From NCBI GenBank assembly GCA_035235625.1, contig CP141142.1, forward strand, positions 42,945,644 through 43,009,643: DNA of 64,000 nucleotides, given 5' to 3'. The DNA is from Saururus chinensis (Eukaryota; Streptophyta; Magnoliopsida; Piperales; Saururaceae). Below, in pieces: positions 23,948-37,600 of the stretch. The notes under the pieces are model-generated. The model did no database searches. It worked only from the letters and a program-made list of their open reading frames with translations, and had not been told where the DNA came from. Each line of letters starts with the position of its first letter. Position 1 is the first letter of the stretch. Position numbers and translations under genes: made by a program.

Positions 23948-26898
23948 TTAATCAAGGTAAAAGAGAGTGACAATCTTTCTCATATTCTTTGCTTCTAGGC
24001 ACGTTTCCATTAACAATTTACTGTCATGGAAGGCAAAGCAAATTACTTGCTGCACATGTGAAAGGATGTCCCTGTTACATAACCTGTTGTTTCACCAAAT
24101 CTATATCAGAAAAAAAAAGGAAAACAAAACGTAAGCACCATCTTTTCATAAGCTAAAGAAAATTAAAAAACAGTGCGATGGTAAAACATTTGTGATTTTT
24201 CCCCCTATTTTAATTAAGAACACTCAGTTTCTCTTTTTCACTGGCAAAGTTGGTAGTCATTTCTTGAGTTGTGTAGGTTGCACTGTGATGAAAGAAAAAG
24301 GAACTCCAGCATTTCAAGCTACACAACTAGTAAAAGTCACCAATGAAATAAAAGAAAAAAGCAGACACCAGCTGAACCCCATAAAAGGCTAATGCCATGC
24401 CAAATTTAAAAAGATACATATACTAAGCATATATAAACAATTTATTGCACAGTTGTATAGCAAAATTTTAGTTAATCACATGATAGTTCAGAGAAAAACC
24501 TGCTAGCTTCAATTAGAGGTAGATGATCATTATATGGCTTCTCAATCAGATTCTTAACCTGCAAAGGAACAAAGATTACTTGAGAAATAGTTACATACAG
24601 AATTATGAGTAAAAGCTATGACTTTATGACAACACAGAGCCATCTTGAATAATTCACATGTACTAAAAACATAAAAATTCATAAAAACATGTACTTCATT
24701 TATTTCCAAAGAATCGCAGGCACACATAGAATCTTGCAAGGGAAGGCAAATTTAACTGGACTTGTATGGGTTCTCTCAAAAGGTAAATTCTGCCTGTTAT
24801 GTACTTCAGAACCACCCATAGTAATGAGTTGATTTAGTTACTTTTCCCCACCGCAGCACAGAAGCGGAGCTAATTCAGATACCAAAGCTCATCATTCCAT
24901 CTTTTTGTTTTCTTTCCAGCAAGCAATTTAATAAATTTAAGAATCATTCACTGGTCACCACAAACAATTAGCAATGGAGATAACCAAGAATCTAAAATGA
25001 CTTAAAAGCACGACAAAGTTCAGTCGTTGTTTACTCTTTTTTAGCATAATCAAATCCATTTTCATAATAAAATCAGATTCCACCAGCTATGAAAATTAGG
25101 AATTAAGTACAGTTTAATTAGGTACATCATTATGTGTAGGTTAGTTATGTCAAGAAAATTTAAAGAATATTTGTTACCCAAAACAGTGGGAGTTATAATA
25201 GCTAAGAGAAGTACCGTCAAGGACATGAATGAGAATAGGATTCAGTTGTTGAAAGTCAAAATGCTATAAAGATGCAACAATTTTCAGTACTAAAGTTTAG
25301 AGTTAAATGAAGAATATTATTTTTTCAGCGGCAACAATCAGTAAAATCATTTTTAAGATTGATTATATTCCATTGCACTGAATTTAAACTACTGAAAATG
25401 AAGTATCCCATTATCAACAACTGAAGCCTCTATCTAGCTTAGGAAAAATTGTGATATAAAATTTCTCTCAATCTTACTTTAGATAGCAGTTCCTGACTCT
25501 CAGGTGGTTGCAACTTCAAGCTTTGTGGCAAAATTACTGTCAACAATTCAGGCTTCTCTGCTCTCAAGGCACCTCTTATGACAGCTGCATTTGTCCCCGA
25601 AGCTCCTGATGTATAGATATGATTTTTCTGTACAGAAAATATTCACCCAATTTATTGATTATTAATGAAGGGCCTAACAACATTATAAAGATAGTGCAGG
25701 ATTTCAGGAATCATACTGTGATGACCATAGCATAGCTCAAAATCTCTATAAGTTGTTGGTGCATGAAACCCATATTACGTGTACCAAAAAAACCAATTGA
25801 TCTTGGCCCTTGCTGTTGAATGGCTAGCAATTCCTTTTCAAAAGTAAGAAGAACAATTTAGATAAGAGAATCCGGACACTAAAAATTTGTAGCTGCAAGT
25901 ATAACAAAAGAAAACCATTTACATGAATTATTTTTTGGGCCAAACACTTTTACTAACTTTCTTTTTACAGGTAAGACTAACGCACACTCACACACTTTAC
26001 AGCAATGGGATTCGACCCACGGACCTTTCCCACAACAAAAAAAGATCCAACCAGACCAAAGAAGGAAGGATTGACCACTTGAAGTAACTTGATAAGCACA
26101 ACAAAGTTAGTATGCAGACGAGATGCGTTAAACATAAATACAAGGTAAGTCTGAGAAACATCATGTTAAAATTTATAAAGTACCTGCAAATAATCAATGT
26201 CTGGGATCTGCTTCATTTCTGAAACAAGCACAGTTCCTGAGCCTTCAACCAAGGTCTGAGCTTGAGTAGGAACTTGAGTTAAGATCTCCTCCTCAGATCC
26301 ATACATTTGGACCACAGCCTCCGGAACACTCCCGCAGTTGTCCTTACTTCTATCCATTCTCATGATTCTACAAAGCCACTAAACATAAAGCAGACACTAA
26401 TTGTAAATGGTTCTTTAAAATAAAAAGTGAAGCGCCAATAGCTGTCAACTCTAAACAAGTACCCACACAAAGAATGCACGCGAAACCCATCTCACAATTA
26501 TCCCATAAATTACAAAAGACAGTAATTAAACCGAAATCGTTCAGCAGAAACAGAAACTACTGCGCGATTAGCATGCTAACAAGTGGAAAACATATCACGC
26601 CAAAAACCCACAAGCGAAAATACACGAATGAAGCCAACACATAAACTGAAAGAGAGAAATTGAGAACGAAAGGAACACATACCGACTCTTCCAAGGAAAG
26701 GGTATGTTGTCGCTGCCGTAGTTTTCTGCCGCCAACCCATATACTGTAGCGTGAAAAACTAGAAGAGGGCTTGGCAAAGATATGATTTTGAGAAGAAAAA
26801 CTATGGTAGTGGGACAGGGTGCGGGCTCTGGAAGAGCAATCCAAGGAAGCAGAGGCAGTGTTCAGCGGAAGCAAGAGCTTCAATGGCGCGGACATCAT
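23948..26898 (-). CDS. Conserved plant protein with a DprA/Smf-like core, probably plastid-targeted
   Basis: Six exons: 26683-26898, 26184-26378, 25717-25833, 25478-25627, 24500-24558 and 23948-24083. All GT-AG, total 873 nt, 290 aa. Residues 1-70 are rich in Ser, Leu and basic residues with few acids, as in a chloroplast transit peptide. The conserved part runs from VPEAVVQMYGSEEEILTQVP. Then come GPRSIGFFGTRNMGFMHQQL (146-165), YTSGASGTNAAVIRGAL (181-197) and KPELLTVILPQSL, a Rossmann-like glycine pattern. It ends ICFAFHDSKLL...MRKIVTLFYLD. Plant homologues are commonly annotated as DNA recombination-mediator protein A because of this pattern. The true function is unknown to me, and a role in DNA uptake as in bacteria should not be assumed. 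The start is the first of two adjacent ATGs (MMSAPLK). Confidence 0.88.
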
Positions 26899-28976
26899 CC
26901 CCCCCTCCTTCCAGCTGCCCTTTATTGGTGGGCAGCTATCAGTTTCGATTTGAATTCGGAAATTCGATTGGGGAGCAGAGAGCCAGAGAAGGAGACGAAC
27001 AGAGGGCGAGAGAAGCAAGCAAAAGGATAGGCAAGGAGAGCCCAGCAGCCGGGAGCGCAAAAAGGCGTGTCCTTTTTCTCATTTTTTTTTGGTTGGTTGT
27101 CTTTTTGGTCTTTCCACTCTTTCCATATTGTTGAGCTGCGCTAAGAGTGAGCTGGGCTATGTCCTATGTGGTAAAACTGAGAGTGGGCATAGCCGCATAG
27201 GCCTCTTCCCTTCGCATGGTCTCTGCCATTGAATTGAATAATAGGAGATTTGCAGCAAGAAAGGTGATTGATTTGACAAAGGGCAAAAGGGAGAATGATT
27301 TCCATGGTCATGTGTTTTGTGGGTGTTTCTGTTGTCAATTTGTGGCGATTTTGATGCAAGAGCTTCCTGCTTCCTTAATGAATGCTTGCGAGTGGAGGAG
27401 GCGGATAAAAAAGAGCAACGGCCATCAAGATACTACGCTTAGAATATTCAATCTTCATTGTCCACGAGTGTTTTTAAAGGAACACTTGCTCACAAGCTTA
27501 GGTAAAAGCATGTGTTGCAGTATAAATTGATCATTTTTTGAGTCATATCTTTTATTTGAAATGTTTATTTTATTTTTCTACATAAGAGTCAACCAAGACA
27601 ATTAAATTTCAACTTATATGAGGGTTATTTCAATCAATTATTTATGTTGAAATGTAATCAAGTAATAAAAGTCCTAAAAATTCATAAAATGTTTAATACT
27701 TTGGATTTAATTTTAAATGATAAAGATACCACATGGGTGATGGGTTGACTGGGAAAAGTTGACCGGAACCGCATGCCCGACTTGCCTAATCTGCACAAAA
27801 CCCAACCTAACTACAAATAGGGTTAGGTTATGAAAATTTACCCGTTTAAAAATAACGTTGGTTGGATACCCACAGATAACTTGCAAAACCCGACCGCTAC
27901 CTGTTTTACTATTTAAAAAAACTTAAAATGTTTTACATCTTCTTAGCATCTCTTGTTCTAGTTCTCCACTCTTCATTCTCCCATTCGTATGTTTAGTGTT
28001 ACTTTCTTGAACAATGATTCTACTCATTATTCTTCTCAAGAAATTATGTAATTCATATTTCATTCTAATTTATCATTTTTTGTTTTCCATTTATATTGCT
28101 AGAGATAACAAAGTTGGTTAATAATGTAATAACTAGAAAAAAAAATTTCTTAAAATTTTATTTATTTTTATTTTATTTAATACTCAATTAGCAATTTTTA
28201 TGGGATTGGTATGGTATTGGAAGTGTGTTTAATAATGTAGCAATGCTCTATCTCCAAGGCTCTTTTTCTCAAATAATATAGAAAATGTTTGACATCTATT
28301 TATAATGTTATAATGTATCTAAATTTTTTCTATGTTCGGCTGTTACAAAGATCAAATATAAAACACTAAGTTAACTAAAAAAACTCAATTGAGGAAAAAA
28401 AATAAAGTTACCCACATACCTAACCAAACTTAAGTAGAATTAGGGTTTGTACTTTTAACCCGTTTAATAAATAAGGTCAAGTCTTGACCCAACCCAATTT
28501 AAGTGAGGGTCAAAGCCAACTTGGGCCTACCCTTTTCCCAACTCTAGTATTGAGCTAGACTCATAAGAATGCTCAACATGGAAGGCACCAAATTTTAGCG
28601 CACTCTGATATGCATGCTCTTTTCGTCTAAAATGATGAGGGTTAAGTCATAAAATTTAAGATAAAATAAGTGATGATTAAGGGGGCTTGTATATCAAAAT
28701 AGGCATGAATTTCACAAGAGCATACCCTCCTGCTTATGATTTGTCATCCACCTTCACGGATGCTTATAATATATTTGTCTTACTTAAACGTACATTTTGT
28801 TAAATAAATTTTATTTTTACATTTTAATGTCTAGTTTGAGTTCTAGTTATATTGTGATTTTTATCACACTCTTCGTATATATTGGTGTCTCATTAGTATG
28901 CACAGATTCCGTCTACCCAATGCATCCCGGCTGAATGATTTTGATAGTGTGATGCCTATTATTTATGGGGCAAGTG
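26899..28976. other. Intergenic, promoter side of the DprA-like gene
   Basis: The first 250 bp are GC-richer and are the likely promoter and 5' leader. A plus-strand frame at 27216-27530 (104 codons, Cys-rich middle) has no match I recognise and may be chance. From about 27730 to 28560, ACCCGAC/GGGTT-rich text resembles non-autonomous hAT elements, but the ends could not be fixed. Confidence 0.45.
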
Positions 28977-31900
28977 TGTCACGCCCCGGCACCGCCCAAC
29001 CCGAGCCAAACCAGGTCCAAGGGCCGGTTCAGCGCATGGGGGTAACAGAATTAAAAAACGATTAAAGAAATAGCGGAACACTTATGCCCCGCCTATGAGC
29101 GGTCTAATTAGTAGAGTTGCGCACTACTTTGAACAAGAGTAAATAAGTAGAACAAAAGAAAACGTTAACTCTAAATTAGTCTACAAGTCTTAAACCCAAA
29201 TACTAATAATCCGGAGCCAAGCTCAAAACAAGGTTTCAAACAAATCTAAAGACATAATATATCACAAGTCTGAAACAAGTTCCACTCCACAAGGTGTTCT
29301 AACATCATAACAAAATAATCAGAAAAACATATAAAGTCTAGAGGCCTCCATGCCTAATCTCAAGCTCTCCCCAACTGTTCCTCATACAAAGGATCTTGTC
29401 CAATTGCATGTCATGCCATGTAGCCTCAAAATAAAACAAGGAAAATGGGGTGAATATAAAAACTCAATAATGATTTAAATACAACTATAATAATCAAAAA
29501 ATACGACAGCATAGCAATGTTGCAATTCAGATCCAAAATTTACATGCTATACCACTTTCTAATCATTTTCTAGCTAAAATCATGCATAAGACATACCTAT
29601 CAAGTCAAGTCATAAATATTCAAGTTATAACCTAACATGCATCTTACATAGGTATTTGTTCATATATACTCAAATCAAGCATGATAATCCCATAAATCAT
29701 ATAAGAAGTGTCTTTCACACAATTTTTGATCCTGCAACCGTATCACATAAACCTACATAATAGTGTCTCATTCACATGATTTCAAATCATGCATTCATAT
29801 CTCATAAACCTACATAGTAGTATCTCCATCACACAATTCAGATCATTCAGGATATCACATATATCGCATGAGAAATATCTCTACTACACATTCATATCAT
29901 GCATAACACTACATAAACCTGCATGAAATGTATCTCTAACATACATTCAGATCATGCATTGCACTAAATAAGCCTGCATGAGATGTATCTCTAACATACA
30001 TTTCAGATCATGCATCAACATTCTCATTCATCGTGCATGTATAAGTGTTTCACACACACTAGTCTAACATACAAGTCTGTACACAAAGAGAATAAGCCTG
30101 CTCCTCAAGGCTGAAGCCCTCGAGCAAACCCATATCAAATAGGCATGCTCTTCAAGGCCAACGCCTTTGAGCAACCTTTGCTCCTCAAGGTCAAAGCTTT
30201 CGAGCAACCTCTGCTCCTCAAGGCCAAAGTCTTCGAACAACCTCTCGCGCAACCCTGCTTGTCAAGACTAAAGTCCCAAGCAATAGTACCTGGTAAGCCA
30301 ATGCACTCGGACAAACCAGCTGGATTCTCAGGGTCTACATAATCTCAATATCTAATCTCATCCGCAATACAAGTACACAACTTGTCCCCACATCTCTCAA
30401 TTTAACTAGACTCAACCCAGGGAGTATACCTGTTCCACACAGGAACTTAAATCGAAATCATGCAATTTCAGACCAACCAAGTTCCAATTAATTAACCGAT
30501 CGATTAATCAGGCATGCAATCGTACATCATTGCATACAATCGATCAATTCCGGTTAAACAATGGTAAAACCTCATTCATGATGTCCTATACATGATGCAT
30601 GATATCATAATACATCCGTGAGCAAAACCTACATGGGTTCCAATACATATAACGTGCTCCCATTAGTCCCCTCATGCATCATAATTAACTACAATTTCAT
30701 AGTAGGTTCCCCATACGTGTGTGTGTTCATGCATATTCTAAGCACATGATCAATGTTTTGACATAAGCTTATAAGGCAATATACACATGCTTAAACACAT
30801 TCAAAACATGATTTCCTACTGAAATCAAAGTGAAATCTACTATAAAGCTTAAATCCATCTATGTGAAACCAAATGCTCAACTCCTACAAGCATGATTATT
30901 TTACACATGAAGCCATAACATGATAACATGCATTACTCACAATCCATTCCCATTATAAGATAACATATTTTAGCATTTACCATGTAATGTCCCTGCTAAA
31001 AACATACTCTAATAATAAGAATTCCAACATTCCAAGTTTGAAGGTAATTCAATGTTAACATGTATAATTACCAACATATTCTACCATATAATAAATGCTT
31101 AAGCATACTTCATAAATCTCCATCATCAATTTCACACCCTTCCAGTAGCTTTATTGCAACATAAAACACTTTCCATAAACATTAGAAACATCAATTTAAG
31201 GAAAAACACTAAAATGAGCATAAATTTATAAAAATAGCCGAACTGCTGTATAGTCGATCGATCGGCCTGGCAGACTGTTCGATCGGCCCAATAGATTGGC
31301 CATAAGGCCCTATCGATCGCCAACAAGGCAGATCGAGACCTTCTTCTCCATTTCAAAATAAAAATTGAGACACCATGAAAGCACTTTAAAACCTTCATCC
31401 ATAGTCTCATACACTATCAAAATCCCATCAAACCTTCTAGAATACTAATTTAACCCATTCTAAGATAAAACCCTAAGAAATCGAAACAATAGATTAACAT
31501 TTATTAAACCTACCATTTGAACTCTAATCAAGCAAAACCCATTCAAATAAAATCATAAAATCGAGATTTGTACCACCACAAAGCTGAGATTTGAAAGACC
31601 CATTACTCTTCTTCTAGATTTTGGTCGGATTAAACCTTCAACCACCTCCAACACCTTCCAAAAACATGATTTTTAAGTTAATACATATCTAAACTCAATT
31701 TAGCTTTAAAAATCAAAAGTAAACCCTAGATCTAGAGCTTTGGCAGCTTAAAAATGAATTTTTGAAGATTAGGGTTTTGAAAAGGAAGAGTAAAACAAAG
31801 ATTTAATACTTTCAAAACATATTGAAATGATGGGGGAAGTCAAGATTAAGAGGATTTTTTAGAAAACTTTAAAGATTAAGCTAAACTCACCTCTAATCGT

Positions 31901-32405
31901 TTCCTTTTGTGGCCTAATCGGGGATTAGACTCCAATATCCAGGCAAAGCTTATTCCTAATTTGGAAATGGCTTAGCCCCTTCCTTTTATAGGAGGGATTG
32001 GGCTAAACCTAATTGAAATGTGGGGTAGAAATAGAGTTTTTAACTAAAATTAGGAAATTTAATAATTTAACCCAAAATTAGGTCTAAAAAAATTCTAAAT
32101 TTTTTTATAGTGTCTTCCATTGATGTTTGGGGCATTTTGGACTAAAAACCGTAATTTTTTCGGTGGGGCCCACAGGGGGGTCCCCGCCAAACCCTAATTT
32201 TTATAAATTTTAAAAAAAATCCTAAAAATTCAAAATTGATCCATATTCACTTAAAACTGATAAATGTGAAGTTGGTTTTGATTAAAAGCTTTAGAAACCC
32301 CGTTTATTTTTGAAAACTACCGAATTTAATCAAAAAACGCTTAAACCACTCGATAACCGATAAATAACATTAAAAATAATCCAGTTCAAGATCAGGGATC
32401 TTACA
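28977..32405 (+). mobile_element. Solo LTR, family 1, 3429 bp
   Basis: Starts TGTCACGCCCCGG and ends GGATCTTACA, flanked by the exact 5-bp target repeat AAGTG (28972-28976 and 32406-32410). There is no internal domain, so it is a solo LTR left by recombination. It aligns with 59639-63104 over its length and shares its CGATCGATCG-rich part (about 31250-31320 here, 61905-62000 there). Very long LTRs like this are typical of some Ty3/Gypsy lineages. It lies between the DprA-like gene and HEXO3 and breaks neither. Confidence 0.93.
30099..30285. repeat. Internal minisatellite of the LTR, about 33-bp unit
   Basis: A unit close to GCTCCTCAAGGCCAAAG plus TCGAGCAACCT repeats about five times, the middle three at a spacing of 33 bp. 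It is not present in this form in the family member at 59639-63104, so the array expanded in this copy or its close lineage. Confidence 0.75.
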
Positions 32406-32620
32406 AAGTGGGTTTAGATATTCTTACCCACCTTGTGATCCAATGGGTGCCATCAAAATCTCCATCCAATAGTGTGCGAGTGGTGGCCACATATAAATTT
32501 TTTTCACCCATGTGTATATTAACTTTTTTCCTTTTATTTATATTTATGTATATACACAATATTTTTAAGTCATAGTAGTGATCAAGGCTATCAATTTTGA
32601 ATCCTCTGTGTGCTTGGATC

Positions 32621-32975
32621 TAGGGATGCCACTTGAGTCGGGTAAATGGTATAAACCCGACCCTAATGGGTCGGGTTTGGTTTTTAAAAATAACCCAAAT
32701 AGCTTATTCAGGTCAGGTTCGGGTTTTAGGTGATCTAACCTGACCCGACCCGAATATAAATATAAATAAAAAAATTTATATATTTATATATTTTTTAATA
32801 TTATTTTTTAAAAAAATTTAAAAAAATTATTAAAATAATAATTTTTTATTCTATTCGGGTCAAACGGGTCAGGTTCGTGTTTGGGTCGGGTCAGGTTTGG
32901 GTCACAGGTTTGTTATGTGGTATCGGGTTCGGGTTTGGTAAAACCCGACCCGAACCCAACCCAGCGGCATCGCTA
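32621..32975. mobile_element. hAT-type MITE, 355 bp
   Basis: Terminal inverted repeats TAGGGATGCCACT and (complement) TAGCGATGCCGCT are flanked by an exact 8-bp target duplication CTTGGATC (32613-32620 and 32976-32983), the hAT hallmark. The interior is made of CGGGTC/GACCCG-type repeats around an AT-rich core, with no ORF. It is a non-autonomous hAT element, and the preserved target repeat and borders suggest moderate age. Confidence 0.93.
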
Positions 32976-32983
32976 CTTGGATC

Positions 32984-34638
32984 TAGTTATTTTTAAAAAG
33001 ATTTTGTATTAGTAATAAATTATCTCAAAGGTAAGAGGGGTGTACTTATGGTTGGGATAAATCATTGGGTACTCCATAGTACACTCTTGGGATTTATTCC
33101 CAATTTACATGCACCATCTATCTTGATAATCAATGGTGGACATGCTAGTGCACGTAGCAAAAGTAAGAGAGTTTCCCACTTACTCTAATGTGCGCTGTTA
33201 TTATCAAAATTGAGGATGCGTCCAAAGTGAGAGTAACTTCCAAAGGGTATTCTAGGAGTAAATCATTTTTCCATGGTCGTACTTCTTTGTGAGGAAGTCC
33301 TATGTGCTTCTTAGTAGATTTAAACAAGTGACCTTGTCCATGTCCGATGGGAGGCCAAGTACCTTTCGAATGGAAACTCAATATAACTTAAGCATTTTTA
33401 AAAAGTCATATCATAAATATGTACTTTTAATAATTTTAAGTTATATATAACTATAATTAAACATTTTGAAAATGTGTGCCATAATTTATCACTTAAAATT
33501 TTTATTTAAAAAAGGAAGAAGTAATATTTTGCATTGTGCACATTTTGGCAAGCAAGCACAATCAGTAAGGGTTTGGAACCAATGAGAGTAGAATTGTAAG
33601 AACAAGAAGAGACTCATGAAATAAAACGATGATGGAATCAATGGTAAAACTAGACCTTAGCTTGATTAGGCTCCATAACTAGAGTCCACGGCTATTATAC
33701 ATAGGAGTCATAGTATGGTACATATATCTACATAGCATGGTTAGTATGGGCATATGAAGCATGTTAAGTCTCCGTACATATCTACATAGCATGGTTAGTA
33801 TAGGCGTATGAAGCATATTAAATCTCTATGTACCATGCTAGGATCCCATATACCATGATCACAGATAAACTATCCGCTCCAAAATAGGGGTAGAATTGGG
33901 TGAATAGAAAGCCAATGCCATGGGCAGAGAATTAGAAAAACCTTACCAAACCAATAATGATATTAATAGAAAGTTTCCCTCTCATATTGTAGATCACTCT
34001 ATCTTCCCTTCTCCCTCCCCCCAAAGTAAGGGGTTCTGGGTGTGCATTGTTGTGGGAGTGCCCAATCAATGCATGCCATGTTAGAAAAATGCATCTGAAT
34101 TTAACACATATTCACAAATGTGTTTTTTCCTACTTGTCATGCATTGATTGGGCACTCCCACTACACCCAGCTGATGTGAACCCAAAGCAAGGAGGAACAT
34201 GATAATTAATAAAGTTTTGGGAAAAGAGAATATAATAAAGGGGGGAAACCATCATAATAAACAATTAAATAGAAAATTTATTTTATTAAAAAGAATTTTA
34301 ACAATCTAAACATAGTTTTGATTTGTTTTAGCATAAGATTAGGAACAAGAGACAAGGAAATTAGGCAAAAGAGAAAAATGTGATGGGGATATGCGAACAC
34401 TAAATGTGAACAAGGAAAGATCCTAGGCGAGCTAAAAGTGAAAGAGAATACATTATTAGACAATAAAAATCAAACTTATTACTTCACATTTCTTTTAAAT
34501 ATAGCATTTTAGAGGCCCCCATTGACATTCCCTCAATTCTTACGAGGATTCACGTACAAATCGGCGAGAGTAGAAAATTGTAGTAGTAAGCAAAGGAGGG
34601 CTATGGATTAGCATCTGCTTGGGAGCATCAATTGATCT
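32984..34638. other. Intergenic, 3' side of HEXO3
   Basis: AT-rich. It contains a direct duplication of about 54 bp (about 33718-33828, core CTACATAGCATGGTTAGTA) and the hairpin at 34036-34170. No gene seen. Confidence 0.5.
34036..34170. repeat. Long perfect inverted repeat (hairpin)
   Basis: Two 24-bp arms (34052-34075 and 34138-34161) are perfectly complementary, with core GTGGGAGTGCCCAATCAATG. They are extended outward by 8 more paired bases (CTGGGTGT at 34036-34043 and its complement at 34163-34170) after an asymmetric bulge. The loop is 62 nt. It may be a small MITE or a source of hairpin RNA; the sequence alone does not decide. Confidence 0.85.
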
Positions 34639-37600
34639 CTACTGTCTAAAGCAAGATCCAGGATCTTGCGGAACCATTCGACCTAGACCCGCCAAAGGAG
34701 CTGCAGCAACTCCCCTTTGATTTAACAAACATCTGAAGTGATCTAGCCTAGAAGTGACTTCCCTTGGATTTTTTGCCAGCTTCCCATAAGGTGTCCATAA
34801 ACGCTCTGCACCCAAAAGCATAGAGATTCAGATATTCTTTAGAAAGACTAGGTTAGTGATGTTGATGATCAAATTTATAAAAAAAAACGTCCAAACATGA
34901 AAACACAACTACATGAACAGTTTAGTAGTAAATATAGTAATCACCTGCAGCCGCAGCAGCACGCGGCCAAATAGTTTGCTCGAGATCAGATGCATCAATG
35001 TGCTCACCCCACATGCAGACTTCACCTCCAATGACTAGCTTTTGATGTTGAGGGTTTGTAATATTTGTGAGAGGCTCATTCATATAAAAATCCTGCCAGT
35101 ATGCATCCAAGTGATCCAGGTACCATTTGTCCTGATTGCTCACAATGCATCTGAGTCCAAATTCTACCACTTTCTTTGCAACCCCACCACCAAGCCTGTC
35201 AATAAAATTTCTGTCAACAGGGTTGTTGAAAGGGCATTGCAATCTCTCACACACATCTTCTATCAAGAATCTAAGCATTCAAGCATATTATATGCACTCA
35301 TAATTAAGCAACTGAAAAAGAAAATTTGGTGGAATACCAGTTGTGTACTATTGTTTTGTGGCTCAATTTGTTACCAAAGTCATTGAATGTCTCCTCCCTG
35401 CTCATTTTTAAAATGCATAGACTAGTAGTTAGTTTTCATAAGGTATAAGAGGACATAAATATTGAGAGTAGAGATTTGCTCCTACCAGTTGACAACTTCG
35501 TAGCCATGCGATAGAGCTATCTTCTGGGCTCTCAAGACAAAATACTCATAAGCTTGTGATTCATTCAAGCCTTGCTTCTTCAACCTACCCAATAGATTGT
35601 AACATGATCAATGAAACAATTGTGAAAAGAAATGATCTATAGATTTCATGTATCAAGTTTTGCTTCATCATTGACAAGCCATCTAAATTCCCATTTAATT
35701 TTCATTCGATTTATAATGCTATAATAGGTTTTCTTCAATTGTTGTGGTAAAGAAAGGAGGTCCAATTTCTTATAGTGATAAATTACTACTAAAAAAGCTC
35801 AAGATGGGAATGATCGTGTGTCTAAGAAAATTACACTGGCAACAAAAAAGTGATAGATACATGTCTTTTTATCCTTGATGCCACATTTATAATTAATGTT
35901 ACACCCTCTTTTCTTTGATGACAATTTCACCAAAAGTCGCTAAAGATGTTGAAGTTTTTCAAAATTTTATTAAGGCGAACAAACAAAATAGTAAGGTTAT
36001 CAATCGATTATTGGTCCAAAAACTGATCGATCGGGAAAAAGAAATCAACTTACAATGAGTTGATCAATCGATAGATCTGAACAATGATCGATTGATCCAT
36101 TTAAACTTCTGAACAATGGGATTTAAAGTCGATCAAATAATCGATCATTCTTCAAGGCAATTGATCAGTTTGACAATTTTTCAAATGATTTCAGTTTTCT
36201 TTCCAGTTTTGGATGAAGGGATGCATCTCTTTGAAATAGGTTTTGTCCCAAAGTCACAAAGAGATAGAGAGTTTTCATTCAGAAAATACAGAGTTTTGAT
36301 TTACTTCTCAAGTTTTTTTTAAAGTATCTTATTTTCTCTCTCTCTCTCTAGAAGAGAAGACAAGATTTGGCCTATTGTTCTAAAAAGGAGAAAGTAGATT
36401 TGTCTTAATAAGTGTAATTTGCAGACAAATATGGAAGGCTTCATTATATATTAAAGATAGATTTGTGGAGTTCCAAATTACATTCCAAAAACAAAGATTT
36501 GGTGGGGGCAAATACTATTTTTAGGAGAGTAATTTACACATTGAAGCACAACCCAATGTAGTTTATCTCCTACAATAAATTCCAAGTTTTGAAGTGCCCA
36601 TTTCAACAAGGTATTCGTCATCGATTTCAGCCATCGTATCATCATACGAGGTTCATTAATTTGAAAGATCAAAGCTTTCTACCATCGATCAAGTCACAAG
36701 ATCAACGGAATTCTACTAACAATCTAAAAATAGTATTTTGACTTGAAAAAATAGAAGACCACACTGCAACAGTCTCTTCATCACATGACCTAAAGTTTCA
36801 TCAAATTTGATTGGTTTGATGGTGGAATATTTTTGTGTTGGCAAAAGAAATTATAATTCCTTTTCACTATGTTGAAGTTCGCTTATGTCCTACTCTGAAG
36901 TGCATTGACGATGACAATAAAACCATAGCACAATCATGTAAATGTGCTAAATGGGAGTAAGATTATTATTTATGTAAGGGCCATATTCTCAATATAATGT
37001 CTGATTCCCTCTTGTTCTCTAAGAAGGTGTCGAATATGCCAAAATACTATAGGACAAATTTGAAGCAAAATACCTCGTGGGAGATGCTATAAGTAAGAAA
37101 TTTTTAGTTGGTCAATTTCTTAATTTCAAAATGTAGAAAGTAAATCTATCATAGAACAATTTTATAAGCTTCAGTATATACTTAATCAATTCAAACTTGA
37201 GAAAATATAGATGGATAAATTATTGTGGTCTCCGCCATAATGTAGAAGCTACCTCCTTCATAGAAAGATTTTAAGAAAAGTATTAAGCACAAAAAGGATG
37301 AACTTTCCCTTAAGGAATTAGTCTCTCATCTCAGGCTTGAGGAAGAAATAAGAGTTCGTGAGGACAATTGAGAGTATACCAACTCTAATGTGCATGCCAT
37401 AGAGGAAGGACAAAACTCCAAGAATTTCAGTAAATGTGGACATAACACTCAAAAGAGGAACAATCCCAATGATAATGCGGGCCAAAACAAGAAGAAAAAG
37501 GGCATGTGTTTCTATTGCAAGAAGCTGAGATATTACAAAGCTGAGTGCCACGTCTACTTAAAAAAGAAATCTGTACAAGACACCAAAGAAAAGTATAATG

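Noticed and set aside
26557-27060. 167-codon minus-strand frame taken as one exon
   Set aside because: Only its middle (26683-26898) is coding. The upstream part precedes the ATG pair and the downstream part is intron past a good donor site.
27216-27530. 104-codon plus-strand frame upstream of the DprA-like gene
   Set aside because: No recognisable domain, and part of it is a promoter-like GC-rich stretch. I could not support it as a gene.
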